DNA of 59,512 nt from Gemmatimonadota bacterium (GCA_020344375.1 CP070823.1:1745556-1805067); one strand, 5' to 3'. Shown: positions 32,967 through 42,481, numbered from the stretch's first letter. Made by a program: numbers and translations. Notes: generated by a model from the letters alone, not told the origin.

Positions 32967-33944
32967 ATGGGCCTGACGGAGTTTCTGCTCGTCGTTGCCG
33001 TGGGCGGTGGGATCATCGCCGTCCTCTTCGCGACCTTCAAGGGCGCCGCGCGTGAGGCGGGCGCGGACGAGCCGGCTGATAGCGAAATCGACGAGGCGCG
33101 AAAAGTCAGTGCGGAATGGGCGGAGCTCGAGGAGCGTCGGAGTGCCGTCTTGCGGTCGCTGGAGGAGATCGAGGCGGACCGCGGGGCAGGGAACCTCTCG
33201 GATGCGGACTACGAGGCGCTCCGGCGGCGTTACGAGAGTGAGGCCGCGGCGTTGGCGCGGCAGCTGAGCGCGCTGGGGGAGGAGCCGCTGGCCGCCCGTT
33301 CGGCGGAGGAGACAGGCCCAGCCGGCCGCCGCTCCGGGATCCCCACGGCAGTTGCCTGGACGGCAGGCACCGTGGCCTTCGTCGCGCTGGCCTGGCTGGT
33401 CTTGTCGAGCACCCTGCGGCCGCGTGGGGGTGACGACGCGATGACCGGCTCGTTGCAGGGTCAGGAGATGCAAAGCACGCCGGCCGGGTCGCCAGTCGGC
33501 GCCGTTGACCCGGAGCGCCTGGCGCAGCTCGAGCGCAGCGTGGCGGAAGATCCGCATAACGTCGAGGCGCTCGTGGAGCTGGGTCACCTCTACCTCACGC
33601 TGCAGCGCTACGACGAGCTGAGAGAGGTGACTGCGCAAGCGCTGCAGCTCGACCCTGACAACCCGGAAGCGCTTACTCATCTCGGCATGTTGCTCTTCTC
33701 CATGGGTCATCCCGAGGGCGTGATGACCACGTTCGACCGGGCGCTGGAGTTAGACCCGAACTTCGCAGAGGCGCTGCAGTTCAAGGGGATGGTCGCGTTC
33801 ATGAACCGCGATTTCCCCGCCGCGACGCAGGCATGGGAGCGATACCTCGAGGTGGTTCCGCCGGATCAGGTTTCGCCGCGCATACAGGCCATGCTAGAGA
33901 TGGCGCGTCAGAGCGCTGGCGCAGGGGATTCTCCCCAGTCCTAG
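32967..33944 (+). CDS. CcmI-like TPR protein of cytochrome c maturation
   Basis: The product is 325 aa. An N-terminal membrane helix (about 5-22) is followed by a coiled-coil region with EWAELEERRSAVLRSLEEIEADRGAGNLSDADYEALRRRYESE, written here only as the zone 45-90, the usual CcmI marker. A second membrane helix lies near 125-145, and TPR repeats (VEALVELGHLYLTLQRYDEL, ALTHLGMLLFSMG, EALQFKGMVAFMN) fill the C-terminal half. CcmI binds apocytochrome c and presents it to the lyase. It begins three bases after ccmH. Confidence 0.85.
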   Translation: MGLTEFLLVVAVGGGIIAVLFATFKGAAREAGADEPADSEIDEARKVSAEWAELEERRSAVLRSLEEIEADRGAGNLSDADYEALRRRYESEAAALARQLSALGEEPLAARSAEETGPAGRRSGIPTAVAWTAGTVAFVALAWLVLSSTLRPRGGDDAMTGSLQGQEMQSTPAGSPVGAVDPERLAQLERSVAEDPHNVEALVELGHLYLTLQRYDELREVTAQALQLDPDNPEALTHLGMLLFSMGHPEGVMTTFDRALELDPNFAEALQFKGMVAFMNRDFPAATQAWERYLEVVPPDQVSPRIQAMLEMARQSAGAGDSPQS

Positions 33945-33984
33945 AACACCGCGGGCCTGAACCGAGACGTGAGGAGGTGGAGGG

Positions 33985-34587
33985 GTGCTTAGACTATCCA
34001 CGCTGTTTCTCTTCTGCTGGTCAGTCCTGCTACCGACGTCGGCTCTCGCCCAGCGCTTCGGAGGCGATTTCGGCGGTGCCGTCGGCTTCTGGCTGCTCTA
34101 CGTCGATCCCGGTATCGAGGAGGATCGGAGCTTTGGCCGGGATGTCGGGGGTGTGCTAAGTATGGGTGGCCGCGGGTTCCTACAGACCGGCCGCGTGCGC
34201 CTGGGTGGCGGCGGTTTCGGAGGCAGCTTCAGCCGCGAGGGGCTGAACGAGTTGGGCAACAAGGTCGAGGGCGGTCTGTCAGGCGGGGGCTTTATCGCGG
34301 AGTACCTGCTCGTGCAGCGGAACCTTGAGCTGACGGTTGGCGGCTTTGCTGGCGGTGGCGTTCTGACGCTCGAGGAGCTCCTGCCGCCCGAGGGGGGAGA
34401 CGTCGGCGACATCGAGCGCCTGCGGCGCCGCCGTCAAGGTATCTTCATCGGGTACCCCTGGGTGCGACTGGGCTACAATCCAGCGCCGCTTGTCAACGCC
34501 GGGTTCCAGTTGGGCTATCTCATCGGCAGCGAGGACGTAGGCGGGTTTGCCGCTGGCATCGACGTCGTGGTGGGCATTATACCGTAG
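33985..34587 (+). CDS. Glycine-rich secreted protein of unknown function
   Basis: The product is 200 aa with a signal peptide (about 1-23, ending ALAQ). The mature part is unusually glycine-rich with short hydrophobic segments (GRVRLGGGGFGGSF, GGLSGGGFIAEYLL), ending DVVVGIIP, compatible with an outer-membrane barrel or surface protein. No family recognised. GTG 33985 has GGTGGAGG upstream. It follows the ccm run by 40 bases in the same direction and may share its transcript, but the function need not be linked. Confidence 0.75.
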   Translation: MLRLSTLFLFCWSVLLPTSALAQRFGGDFGGAVGFWLLYVDPGIEEDRSFGRDVGGVLSMGGRGFLQTGRVRLGGGGFGGSFSREGLNELGNKVEGGLSGGGFIAEYLLVQRNLELTVGGFAGGGVLTLEELLPPEGGDVGDIERLRRRRQGIFIGYPWVRLGYNPAPLVNAGFQLGYLIGSEDVGGFAAGIDVVVGIIP

Positions 34588-34970
34588 GGGCTGGGAGGGG
34601 CGCGGGCGCCCGGACGCCTGTGGAACCTTCGGGCGTTTTCGGTGGTTAAAAGAAGTGACGGGGCAGACGCGCCTTATGGCACCGCGTAAGGTTGACTCAC
34701 TTCCCTTTTCTCCCGGGCCTTGCGCGGATGTCTTGCCCCGTCCCTTCCTTTCGTAGGATTCGAGACAATGGGTCCACGTGAGGGGGATGAGCTGGTGAGT
34801 CCCCCGCTGAACGGCCGCCGTGGGTCTACTCCCGGCGTGCCTGCTATATTACTGGGTGAGCGCCGGGGGACAAGTCCCTGACCCGGTCAGCCGCGGCTTG
34901 GCCGGCGGCCTCGTAGCTCGCAGCGATCTGCAGGGCGGCAGGGTCGGAGCATCAGGGAGGAGGGGAGCAG
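34588..34970. other. Intergenic region with weak terminator hairpin
   Basis: This gap of 383 bases holds no credible gene. ACGCC (34614-34618) pairs with GGCGT (34632-34636), followed by T4, giving a weak terminator after the glycine-rich protein gene. A TTGACT at 34692-34697 lacks a usable -10. Nothing else stands out. Confidence 0.4.
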
Positions 34971-35189
34971 ATGGAGCACGCAATACGCCGCATCTTCATG
35001 TTCTTGCTGGGTGTCACCCTTGGCTACTGCACAGGGTTCAAGGACGCCCAGCACAACGAACACATGGTGTTCATGCGGATGATTCAGCGCGTTCAGAGCT
35101 TCGCTGAACACACCGTCAGCGAGCGCGAGCGCCAGGTCGAGGAAGCGGTAGAAGGCACGAGTCGCGAGCCAGGTCCCCAGGTCCCCTAG
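34971..35189 (+). CDS. Small membrane-anchored hypothetical protein
   Basis: The product is 72 aa. A hydrophobic segment (about 9-23, IFMFLLGVTLGYCTG) is followed by a charged helical tail rich in Glu/Arg/Gln. ATG 34971 is preceded by AGGAGGGGAGCAG, a very good ribosome site, which is the main reason to accept it as real. I recognise no family. It is convergent with the M28 peptidase gene. Confidence 0.6.
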   Translation: MEHAIRRIFMFLLGVTLGYCTGFKDAQHNEHMVFMRMIQRVQSFAEHTVSERERQVEEAVEGTSREPGPQVP

Positions 35190-35308
35190 GCAGCTTCCAG
35201 CAGCGCAACATGGCAAAGCCCACCGGCCGCGCAGATGCTGACTAGGGCTGGCCGACCTGTCGTCTGCAGCGGCCGAGAAAACGACGTGCCGGCCTCCTGA
35301 ATCTCTTG

Positions 35309-36259
35309 CTACGCCTCTGCGCTCTCAGTACCGGCCTTCTCGAAACCTCCCTGACCCTGGACACGGCATTCGGCCAATTCCGCGATGGCCGCGAGCACCG
35401 CCTTGGCGACGCGCTTCATGAACCCGTAGTCGAGCGTGTCGGCGCGGTCCGAGGGCATATGGTAGTGCGGGTTCCGCAGGAAGGCGGTGTCGGTGATCAT
35501 GAGCGAGGGGTACCCGCGATCCCAAAACGAGGCGTTGTCGCTGAGCCGGGTCAGGGGGAGCAACCAGCCGCGAAGCCGCGTCCGGTAGGTGACGACGTCC
35601 AGTTCGGGCACATGTCTGCGCGCCGCGCGCTCGAACGAGTTCAGCAGCCGATGTGAGCGCCTGTCGCCGACAGCGACCAGGAAGGTCCCGGTGTCGGGGA
35701 TCCGCTTGAACACGAGCGGCGGTATCTGCTGGGCGCCGGGAGTCGAGTCGGTGTAGCCGACCATCTCCAGCACGAGCGCTCCGACGTAGCGGTGGCCCTG
35801 GCGGCGCGCCTGCGCGGCGAAGCGGCCGCTGCCCACCCGGTAGGTGCCGAGCATGTCCTGCGGTTCCTCGAGGTTGAAGCCGACGAACTGGACCGTGCGG
35901 CGCGGCTCCAGCTGGACAGCGTGGCGAGCGACCTCCAGCAGGACCGCAACGCCGCTGCCGTTGTCGTCGGCGCCGGGCGTGCTCGAGACGGTGTCGAAAT
36001 GAGCTCCGAGCAGGACCCAAGGCAGCTCGGGATCGGAGCCCGGGAGCGTGCCGACCACGTTGTTGTAGCTGGCGCCGCGCAGCTGGAAGGGCTGGCGCTG
36101 GGTCACGATTCCCAACGCGCTGAACTCGTCAGCGATCAGTGATTCGGCTCGCTCCAGTGCGCGGGGGGCTGCCCGCGGATGTCGGGGCCCCTCCAGCGCA
36201 CGCAACGTCTCTCGCAGGCGGCCTTCGTCGACCTGTGAGAGGAGCTCACTCAGAATCAT
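35309..36259 (-). CDS. M28-family zinc metallopeptidase
   Basis: The product is 316 aa. Metal ligands appear in order: H87/D89 (GAHFDT), D98 (GADDNGSG), E131/E132 (NLEEPQ), E165 (LEMVGY) and the late histidine in NPHYHMPSD. These enzymes are co-catalytic aminopeptidases or related hydrolases. No signal peptide is visible, so it is probably cytoplasmic. It lies 43 bases downstream of the lipoprotein cyclophilin gene on the same strand, likely one operon. The substrate cannot be told; glutaminyl-cyclase-like relatives share this fold. Confidence 0.9.
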   Translation of the reverse strand: MILSELLSQVDEGRLRETLRALEGPRHPRAAPRALERAESLIADEFSALGIVTQRQPFQLRGASYNNVVGTLPGSDPELPWVLLGAHFDTVSSTPGADDNGSGVAVLLEVARHAVQLEPRRTVQFVGFNLEEPQDMLGTYRVGSGRFAAQARRQGHRYVGALVLEMVGYTDSTPGAQQIPPLVFKRIPDTGTFLVAVGDRRSHRLLNSFERAARRHVPELDVVTYRTRLRGWLLPLTRLSDNASFWDRGYPSLMITDTAFLRNPHYHMPSDRADTLDYGFMKRVAKAVLAAIAELAECRVQGQGGFEKAGTESAEA

Positions 36260-36302
36260 CGGCCCGGGCCCGGTGGTTGCGGCACGCCGCTGGCACTGAC
36301 GC

Positions 36303-36944
36303 CTAGCCGCCCTCCACGTAGGCCCGCCTGATGATCACCGGTTGCAACGGTACGTCGCTCATCCCACCCTGGCTCCCCGTCGGCACCTGGCCGATCGCGT
36401 CCACCACGTCCATCCCCTCGACGACGTACCCGAACACCGCGTAGCCCCAGCCTTGCGGTGTCTCGGCCGTGAAATCGAGCCCCGGATTGTCCTCCAGGTT
36501 GATGAAGAACTGCGTGGTGGCACTGTGGGGATCGGGCAACCGCGCCATGGCGACGGAGCCGCGCACGTTCTTCAGCCCGTTGTTCGCTTCGTTGGGCACG
36601 GTCGCTCGCGGTGACTGCCGCCGGCGCATCTCCGGGGTGTGGGCGCCGGCCTGGATGATGCGGCCGGGTAAGACGCGGTGGAAAATCAGACCATCATAGA
36701 ACTCGTTCTCGACATGGAAGAGGATGTTCTCCACCGTCTGCGGCGCCCTCTCGCGGTCGAGTTCCATGACAACCCGGCCCCTGTTCGTCTCGAGCACGAC
36801 CCGGGGCGTCATGTTGCCGATATCGGGCGGAAGCGGCGGCTGGGCTGCCGGCGTCTCCTCACCTCCGCTCTCCCCGCCGCCTCCGCACCCTGTCACGAGC
36901 AGCGCCAGCGCGAGGAATAGCGTCCCTTGTCTCGAGCTTAGCAC
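36303..36944 (-). CDS. Peptidyl-prolyl cis-trans isomerase (cyclophilin), lipoprotein
   Basis: The product is 213 aa. GTG 36944 has a perfect AAGGAGG ribosome site and opens a lipoprotein signal with lipobox LVTGC (about residue 20), then a Gly/Pro spacer and a cyclophilin domain (about 45-213): FYDGLIFHRVLPGRIIQAGAHT, SVAMARLPDPHSATTQFFINL and YAVFGYVVEGMDVVDAI. It should fold exported proteins at the membrane. A longer frame upstream is Arg-rich and lacks a ribosome site. Confidence 0.93.
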   Translation of the reverse strand: MLSSRQGTLFLALALLVTGCGGGGESGGEETPAAQPPLPPDIGNMTPRVVLETNRGRVVMELDRERAPQTVENILFHVENEFYDGLIFHRVLPGRIIQAGAHTPEMRRRQSPRATVPNEANNGLKNVRGSVAMARLPDPHSATTQFFINLEDNPGLDFTAETPQGWGYAVFGYVVEGMDVVDAIGQVPTGSQGGMSDVPLQPVIIRRAYVEGG

Positions 36945-37020
36945 GGTGCGCCTCCTTCTGGTGATCTTGTCGCTCCGGCCGGCCGCAGGCAGCCGCCTCG
37001 CTGGTGGCGCCCTGCGCCGG

Positions 37021-37050
37021 TTGTGCCTCTGCTCTGGCGGCCAGTATACT
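37021..37050 (+). promoter_or_regulatory. Candidate promoter of the NhaC-type antiporter gene
   Basis: TTGTGC (37021-37026), an 18-base spacer and TATACT (37045-37050) lie about 90 bases upstream of the antiporter start. AGTATACT is a palindrome, so it could also serve as -10 on the minus strand, towards the cyclophilin gene. Confidence 0.45.
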
Positions 37051-37142
37051 GAGGTTCCTTTGCGGCGTTCCAGCATGATGGAGAATCGGACCGGATTCCG
37101 CCATTACCTGGCGGGACATAGCTCGGGGCACTCAGCCTCCAG

Positions 37143-38567
37143 ATGAACGGAATGGATATCGAACCTTCGGCGCTCTCTTTGCTGCCGCCGCTCGTCGCCA
37201 TCGGCCTTGCGATCTGGACCCGACAGGTCTACGTGGCACTCGCCACCGGCATCTGGCTGGGCTGGACGATCCTGAACGGCGGCAACCCCGTTACGGGCCT
37301 GGCTGGGTCAATCGAAGGGACGGTCCTCGTGCTCGGCGAGCCCGGGAACACGCGCGTCCTGCTGTTCAGCTTGCTGATCGGTGCGCTGGTCATCTACGTG
37401 GAGGCATCAGGCGGCGTCGAAGGGTTCGTACGCTGGCTGGAGCGGCGTCGCCTCGTGAGCAACGTGCGTGGGGCTGGCATCCTCGCCTGGCTCATCGGTA
37501 TCACCATCTTCATCGAATCCAACATAACGCTGCTGGTGACGGGCGCGGTGTGCCGTCCTCTGTTCGACCGCTATCGCGCAGCTCGGGAGAAGCTGGCCTA
37601 CGTCGCCGATTCTACCTCTGCGCCTATCTGCATTCTGATCCCGTTCAACGCCTGGGGCGCGCTCGTACTGGGGATCCTCGGAAGCCTGGGCATATCTCAG
37701 CCGGTGCAAGTGTTCGTGCGCTCGATCCCGCTCAACCTCTATGCGATAGCCGCCGTGCTACTCTCCGGATTCACGGCCTGGCGCGGGCTCAACATCGGGC
37801 CGATGAAGAGGGCAGAGGAGCGAGCGGCGCAGGGAATCGTGCTGAGCGAAGCGGGCGCGCTCACCGTGGATGAAGCCCTGTTCCGGGCGCGTCTCTCCAA
37901 GCAAGTGACGCCGCGTGCGTTCAACATGTTGATCCCGATCCTGACGATGGTGGTCACGATGCCGGTGGGGCTCTACATCACCGGCAACGGCGTACTGTCT
38001 CAGGGCTCGGGCTCGACCAGCGTGCTCTGGGCGGTGATCGCGGGCAACGTCGCGGCCTGGGTGCTGATGCTGGCTCAGCGCTTCGCCTCGCTGGACGAGC
38101 TGGTGCGGTTGGGTCTGAAAGGTGTGGAGGCGCTGGTCGGGCTGGTGCTCATCCTGCTGCTGGCGCTGACGTTGGGCGACATCTGCAACAAGCTGGGGAC
38201 CGGCCCCTACGTAGCGGAGGTCGTGCGTGATCTAGTGAAGCCAGTGGTTCTTGTCCCCGCCACCTTTGTGACCGCCGCGCTCATCGCGTTCGCCACCGGC
38301 ACGAGCTGGGGAACGTTCGCGATCATGATCCCCATCGCGGTTCCGGCCGCCCAGGCTCTGGGTTTGCCGCTGGCACCGTTCCTCGCGGCATCCCTATCGG
38401 GCGGCGTCTTCGGCGACCACGCGAGTCCGATCAGCGATACGACGATCGTAGCCTCGCTGGCCTCGGCCACCGACGTCATCGATCACGTGCGAACCCAGCT
38501 TCCCTACGCGCTGCTTGCGGCAACCGTGGCGACCGCCGGCTTCGCGCTGGTGGGCGCGATGATCTAG
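37143..38567 (+). CDS. NhaC-family Na+/H+ antiporter
   Basis: The product is 474 aa with about 11-12 membrane helices. Motifs TIFIESNITLLVTGAVCRPL, ADSTSAPICILIPFNAWG and GGVFGDHASPISDTTIVAS are typical of the NhaC/ion-transporter superfamily. It probably exchanges Na+ for H+; some relatives exchange malate/lactate or arginine/ornithine, so the substrate is open. ATG 37143 (a second ATG at 37152). Divergent from the cyclophilin gene. Confidence 0.88.
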   Translation: MNGMDIEPSALSLLPPLVAIGLAIWTRQVYVALATGIWLGWTILNGGNPVTGLAGSIEGTVLVLGEPGNTRVLLFSLLIGALVIYVEASGGVEGFVRWLERRRLVSNVRGAGILAWLIGITIFIESNITLLVTGAVCRPLFDRYRAAREKLAYVADSTSAPICILIPFNAWGALVLGILGSLGISQPVQVFVRSIPLNLYAIAAVLLSGFTAWRGLNIGPMKRAEERAAQGIVLSEAGALTVDEALFRARLSKQVTPRAFNMLIPILTMVVTMPVGLYITGNGVLSQGSGSTSVLWAVIAGNVAAWVLMLAQRFASLDELVRLGLKGVEALVGLVLILLLALTLGDICNKLGTGPYVAEVVRDLVKPVVLVPATFVTAALIAFATGTSWGTFAIMIPIAVPAAQALGLPLAPFLAASLSGGVFGDHASPISDTTIVASLASATDVIDHVRTQLPYALLAATVATAGFALVGAMI

Positions 38568-38674
38568 CTGGCTCACTCTCGGTCGCGCGCATCCTCTTTC
38601 CTGGGCCTCGGACAGGCCTTAGGTTCGGGCCCTGAGGCTAGACCTGGTGTGAGATAGCCGAGCAGAGGACGCAG

Positions 38675-39541
38675 ATGACGAACAGCGAGCTGGTCTATCT
38701 GAACGGAGAGCTGGTGCCCTACGGCGAGGCGAAGATCTCCGTGGAGGACCGGGGCTTCAATTTCTCCGATGGCATCTACGAGGTGATCCGGGTCGTCGGC
38801 GGCAACGCATTCCGCATCGAGTCGCACCTCGATCGGTTCGAGGGCGGCGCGCGCGCTCTGGAGATCGAGCTGCCTCTGACGCGCGACGGGGTGCACGAAG
38901 CCGTATTGGAGGCGGCACGGGCGAATGGGGTCACGGAGGGCACGGTCTACGTGCAGCTCAGCCGCGGCGCGGCACCTCGCAAGCACGCGTTTCCAGAGGG
39001 CGCACGCCCGACGCTGGTCATACTCGCTCGCTTGTTCCCCGGCCCCGCGCCGGAGCATTTCGAGAAGGGCGTGGAGGTGCTGACCCAGCCGGACCTGCGC
39101 TGGGGCTATTGCGAGGTGAAGACGGTTGGCCTGCTACCGAACGTGATCGCCTTCCAGCACGCGCGCTCGGAGGGATGCTTCGAGGCGATCCTCGTGCGTG
39201 ACGGTATCGTCACGGAGGGCAGCCATAGCAGCACTTTCTGCGTTCGCGATGGCATTGTCTACACGCATCCGATTGACAACATTCTGCCCTCGATCACCCG
39301 CAAGTATCTGATCGAGGCCTACAGGACCGAGGGTGTCGAGGTCAGAGAGGTCGGGGTACGGATCGAGGAGTACAGGGCCGCTGACGAGATCCTCCTTGCC
39401 GGCACGACGACGGAGGTGATGCCCGTCGTCCAGGTCGACGGCGAGCTCGTAGGCTCGGGAAGGCCGGGCGAGCTGACCCGCCTGGGCATGGAGCTCTACC
39501 GTCGCGACCTGGAGGCAGTGCGGGCGGGGAAGGCGGGTTGA
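38675..39541 (+). CDS. dat: D-amino acid aminotransferase
   Basis: The product is 288 aa, a PLP class IV fold enzyme. The Schiff-base lysine is K149 (CEVKTVGLLPNVIAFQ). EGCFEAILVRDGIVTEGSHSSTF, YTHPIDN and LLAGTTTEVMPV match D-alanine transaminases more closely than branched-chain or aminodeoxychorismate enzymes. It converts D-Ala plus 2-oxoglutarate to pyruvate plus D-Glu for peptidoglycan or D-amino acid use. It overlaps the next gene by four bases (TTGA). Alternatives within class IV are less likely. Confidence 0.9.
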   Translation: MTNSELVYLNGELVPYGEAKISVEDRGFNFSDGIYEVIRVVGGNAFRIESHLDRFEGGARALEIELPLTRDGVHEAVLEAARANGVTEGTVYVQLSRGAAPRKHAFPEGARPTLVILARLFPGPAPEHFEKGVEVLTQPDLRWGYCEVKTVGLLPNVIAFQHARSEGCFEAILVRDGIVTEGSHSSTFCVRDGIVYTHPIDNILPSITRKYLIEAYRTEGVEVREVGVRIEEYRAADEILLAGTTTEVMPVVQVDGELVGSGRPGELTRLGMELYRRDLEAVRAGKAG

Positions 39542-40713
39542 TCAGCGATCCGACCGGCCTCTTCGTTTATCTGGCCGCCGTTCTCGGGGCCATCCTCTGG
39601 CTCAGCGGCCTCCCGAAGTTGCGTCCCATCTTTCGCGTGACGCCGGTCATCATCTACGCGTATTTCATTCCCACGCTCAGCACCAGCGTGGGGATCACAC
39701 CGATCGCGTCTCCCACCTACGACTGGATGGCCCGCTACCTCCTGCCCTTCAGCCTGATGCTGCTGATGGTGACCGTCGATGTGCGGGCGATCCTGCGGCT
39801 GGGCAAGATGGCTCTGGTGATGATGCTGGTCGGCGCCGCGGGCATCGTGATCGGCGGCCCGATCGCGCTGGCCGTCCTCGGGCACTGGCTGCCCTCGGAC
39901 ACCTGGACGGGAATGGCGGCACTGTCGGGTAGCTGGATCGGCGGGGCGCCCAACATGGTGGCGATAAAGGAGAGCGTCGGCACTCCCGACAGCATCATGG
40001 GCCCGATCATCGTTGTGGACACCGTGGTGGGCTACGGTTGGATGGGGGTGCTCCTGTTCTTCAGTGCCTGGCAGAACCGCTTCGACACCTACGTCGGCGC
40101 GGACACCAGCACCATCCAAGCGGTGAATCGGCGTCTCGCCGACGTTGATCGTGCGAGGCTCCCGGCGCAGATCGGTGATCTGGCGGCGATCCTCGCCCTG
40201 GGTTTCGTCGGTGCCTACGTCTGTGTCTGGATTGGCGACCGTCTCCCCACGCTGGGTGATCCGACCATCGTCAGCCACACGACCTGGGCCGTCGTGCTGG
40301 TCACCAGCCTCGGGCTCGCCCTTTCGTTCACCCCGCTGGCCCGACTCGAGCGGGTGGGCGCCTCGAGGGTCGGGTACGTGGCGCTCTACCTGCTGCTCGC
40401 GGGGATTGGTGCGCAGGCGGATCTGCGCAAGGTGCTGGAGATCCCGCTCTATCTGGGAGTCGGCGCGCTGTGGATGGCGATTCATGCGGCTGTGCTGATT
40501 CTGGTCGCCAGGCTGATACGGGCGCCGCTCTTCTTCGTGGCCACCGGCAGCATGGCGAATGTAGGCGGAGTAATATCGGCTCCCGTCGTGGCGTCCGTGT
40601 ACCACCAGGCCCTGGCTCCGGTTGGGCTGCTGATGGCGGTGTCGGGCTACGCCGTCGGCATCTACGGAGGCCTCCTCTGCGCTTGGCTGCTCTCGCTCGT
40701 TGCTGGGGCCTGA
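39538..40713 (+). CDS. DUF819-family membrane protein
   Basis: The product is 391 aa with about 10-11 membrane helices. LSGSWIGGAPNMVAIKES and PVVASVYHQALAPVGLLMAV are characteristic of the DUF819 (YjcL-like) family of presumed transporters. The TTG start overlaps the dat stop, so the two are coupled, and a role in moving a D-amino acid or related metabolite is plausible from context only. Confidence 0.88.
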   Translation: MISDPTGLFVYLAAVLGAILWLSGLPKLRPIFRVTPVIIYAYFIPTLSTSVGITPIASPTYDWMARYLLPFSLMLLMVTVDVRAILRLGKMALVMMLVGAAGIVIGGPIALAVLGHWLPSDTWTGMAALSGSWIGGAPNMVAIKESVGTPDSIMGPIIVVDTVVGYGWMGVLLFFSAWQNRFDTYVGADTSTIQAVNRRLADVDRARLPAQIGDLAAILALGFVGAYVCVWIGDRLPTLGDPTIVSHTTWAVVLVTSLGLALSFTPLARLERVGASRVGYVALYLLLAGIGAQADLRKVLEIPLYLGVGALWMAIHAAVLILVARLIRAPLFFVATGSMANVGGVISAPVVASVYHQALAPVGLLMAVSGYAVGIYGGLLCAWLLSLVAGA

Positions 40714-40741
40714 ACGCACAGGGAGGAGCCACGCCCCGCTT

Positions 40742-40770
40742 TTGACGGGCACCTTCGCTTCTGCTAGTCT
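40742..40770 (+). promoter_or_regulatory. Candidate promoter of the ornithine aminotransferase gene
   Basis: TTGACG (40742-40747), a 17-base spacer and TAGTCT (40765-40770) sit in the 125-base gap before the ATG at 40839, giving a leader of about 60 bases. This is one of the better sigma70 matches in the window. Confidence 0.55.
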
Positions 40771-40838
40771 TTTCCGCCGGCCGCTCGGCGGCCGGATCTC
40801 GGCGCGATCAACCGACAACAGACGACACGAGGGTCACG

Positions 40839-42050
40839 ATGGGGCGGACCGAGGACTTGATACGCGAGGTGGAGTGTTGGAGCGCGCACAACTATCACCC
40901 TTTGCCGGTGGTCATCGAGCGCGGCGAAGGGCCTTGGGTCTGGGACGTGGAGGGGAATCGATATCTCGACATGTTGAGCGCCTACTCGGCGGTCAATCAG
41001 GGCCACCGGCACCCGAAGATCGTCGCGGCGCTGGTCGAGCAGGCCCAGCGGCTCACGCTCACCTCCCGGGCGTTTCACAACGATCAGATGGGTGCCTTCC
41101 TGCACCAGGTCTGCGAGCTACTCGGCTATCCCAAGGCATTGCCCATGAACACTGGTGCGGAGGCGGTGGAGACGGCCATCAAGGCGGTGCGCAAGTGGGG
41201 TTATACGGTGAAGGGCGTCGCAGCGGATGCGGCGGAGATCGTCGTCTGCGAGGAGAACTTCCACGGGCGCACCACGACTATCGTCGGCTTCTCCAGTGAG
41301 GAACAGTACCGGCATGGCTTCGGTCCGTTCACTCCCGGGTTCAGGCTGATCCCGTACGGCGATATCGATGCTCTGCGGGGCGCGATCAACCGGAACACAG
41401 TAGGGTTCCTCGTCGAACCGATCCAGGGCGAGGGCGGCGTGATCGTGCCGCCTGAGGGCTACCTGAAGGTGGCCGCCGAGCTCTGCCGCGAGGCGAACGT
41501 CAAGCTCATGGCTGACGAGATCCAGACGGGCCTGGGCCGGACAGGCAAGTTGTTGGCCAGTGAGTGGGAGAACGTCAGGCCGGATGTGGTGATGCTCGGC
41601 AAGGCGCTGGGCGGCGGCGTCTATCCGGTCTCGGTTACGCTGGCGGATGAGGAGGTCATGGATGTGTTCACGCCGGGCGACCACGGGTCGACCTTCGGTG
41701 GAAACCCGCTCGCCGCAGCCGTCGGTCGCGCCGCCCTGGGCGTGATCGTCGAGGAGAGGCTTCCCGAGCGTGCCGCCGAGCTCGGCGCCTGGTTCATGGA
41801 CGAGCTCCGCGCTATCGAGTCACCGCACGTAGAGCAGGTCAGGGGCAAGGGTTTGATGGTCGGTGTCGTCGTCAAGGAGTCGTCGGGTACGGCGCGTCCC
41901 TTCTGCGAGGCGCTGATGGAGCGCGGCATTCTGGCGAAGGAGACGCATCAGCAGGTGGTGAGGTTCGCGCCGCCGCTGGTGGTCACGCGGGATGTGCTGG
42001 AGCAGGCGCTCGAGTCGATCAGGGACGTTATTCAGGCGCCGGCCGCGTAA
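40839..42050 (+). CDS. rocD: Ornithine aminotransferase
   Basis: The product is 403 aa, PLP fold type I class [57 protein letters not shown] and the PLP lysine K255 ([12 protein letters not shown]) are the ornithine aminotransferase set. It transfers the delta-amino group of ornithine to 2-oxoglutarate, yielding glutamate semialdehyde for arginine/proline catabolism. Its last 19 bases overlap the convergent gene at 42032. Confidence 0.95.
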   Translation: MGRTEDLIREVECWSAHNYHPLPVVIERGEGPWVWDVEGNRYLDMLSAYSAVNQGHRHPKIVAALVEQAQRLTLTSRAFHNDQMGAFLHQVCELLGYPKALPMNTGAEAVETAIKAVRKWGYTVKGVAADAAEIVVCEENFHGRTTTIVGFSSEEQYRHGFGPFTPGFRLIPYGDIDALRGAINRNTVGFLVEPIQGEGGVIVPPEGYLKVAAELCREANVKLMADEIQTGLGRTGKLLASEWENVRPDVVMLGKALGGGVYPVSVTLADEEVMDVFTPGDHGSTFGGNPLAAAVGRAALGVIVEERLPERAAELGAWFMDELRAIESPHVEQVRGKGLMVGVVVKESSGTARPFCEALMERGILAKETHQQVVRFAPPLVVTRDVLEQALESIRDVIQAPAA

Positions 42051-42481
42051 CCGTGGCGCTGAGGGGCGAGCCCGATGACGAGGCGCCCGTCGTCGCGCCA
42101 GCGAAGCGAGGCCTCCGGGTAGATGACCATGCGGCCGGCGCGTACGTCCTCGAGGAGCAGCGCGCAGGAGGTGGCGCGACCGCTCCAGAAGGCCCGCTGG
42201 CCGAACGTATGCCCGCGTGGGCAGCGCTGCCGACCGAAGAAGTCGCAGCGGGCGTAGGCGCCGCAGACCGGACAGGGCACCTCGATGGGGTAGGGGCGTC
42301 GGACCGGCCAGAGCGCCGACTCCTGCCAGCGCAGCTCGGTCCGGACTTCAGGCAGGACCGTCTGGCCGATCGACTCCGGGCGACTGACGAGTGCATCCAT
42401 GGCGTCCCCTACATAATAGCCCGGCCGACGCGTTCTGGGGAAGACTGCCGAGCGGCCATCCGAGTAAGCGATGCGCTCCAC
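42032..42481 (-). CDS. Zinc-ribbon hypothetical protein
   Basis: The product is up to 149 aa. A central zinc-ribbon-like motif [21 protein letters not shown] precedes a hydrophobic/basic C-terminus. The first 30 residues are low in structure; ATG 42400 ([10 protein letters not shown]) with a GGGGA site is a good alternative start to GTG 42481. I recognise no family. It overlaps rocD tail to tail by 19 bases. Confidence 0.6.
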   Translation of the reverse strand: MERIAYSDGRSAVFPRTRRPGYYVGDAMDALVSRPESIGQTVLPEVRTELRWQESALWPVRRPYPIEVPCPVCGAYARCDFFGRQRCPRGHTFGQRAFWSGRATSCALLLEDVRAGRMVIYPEASLRWRDDGRLVIGLAPQRHGYAAGA

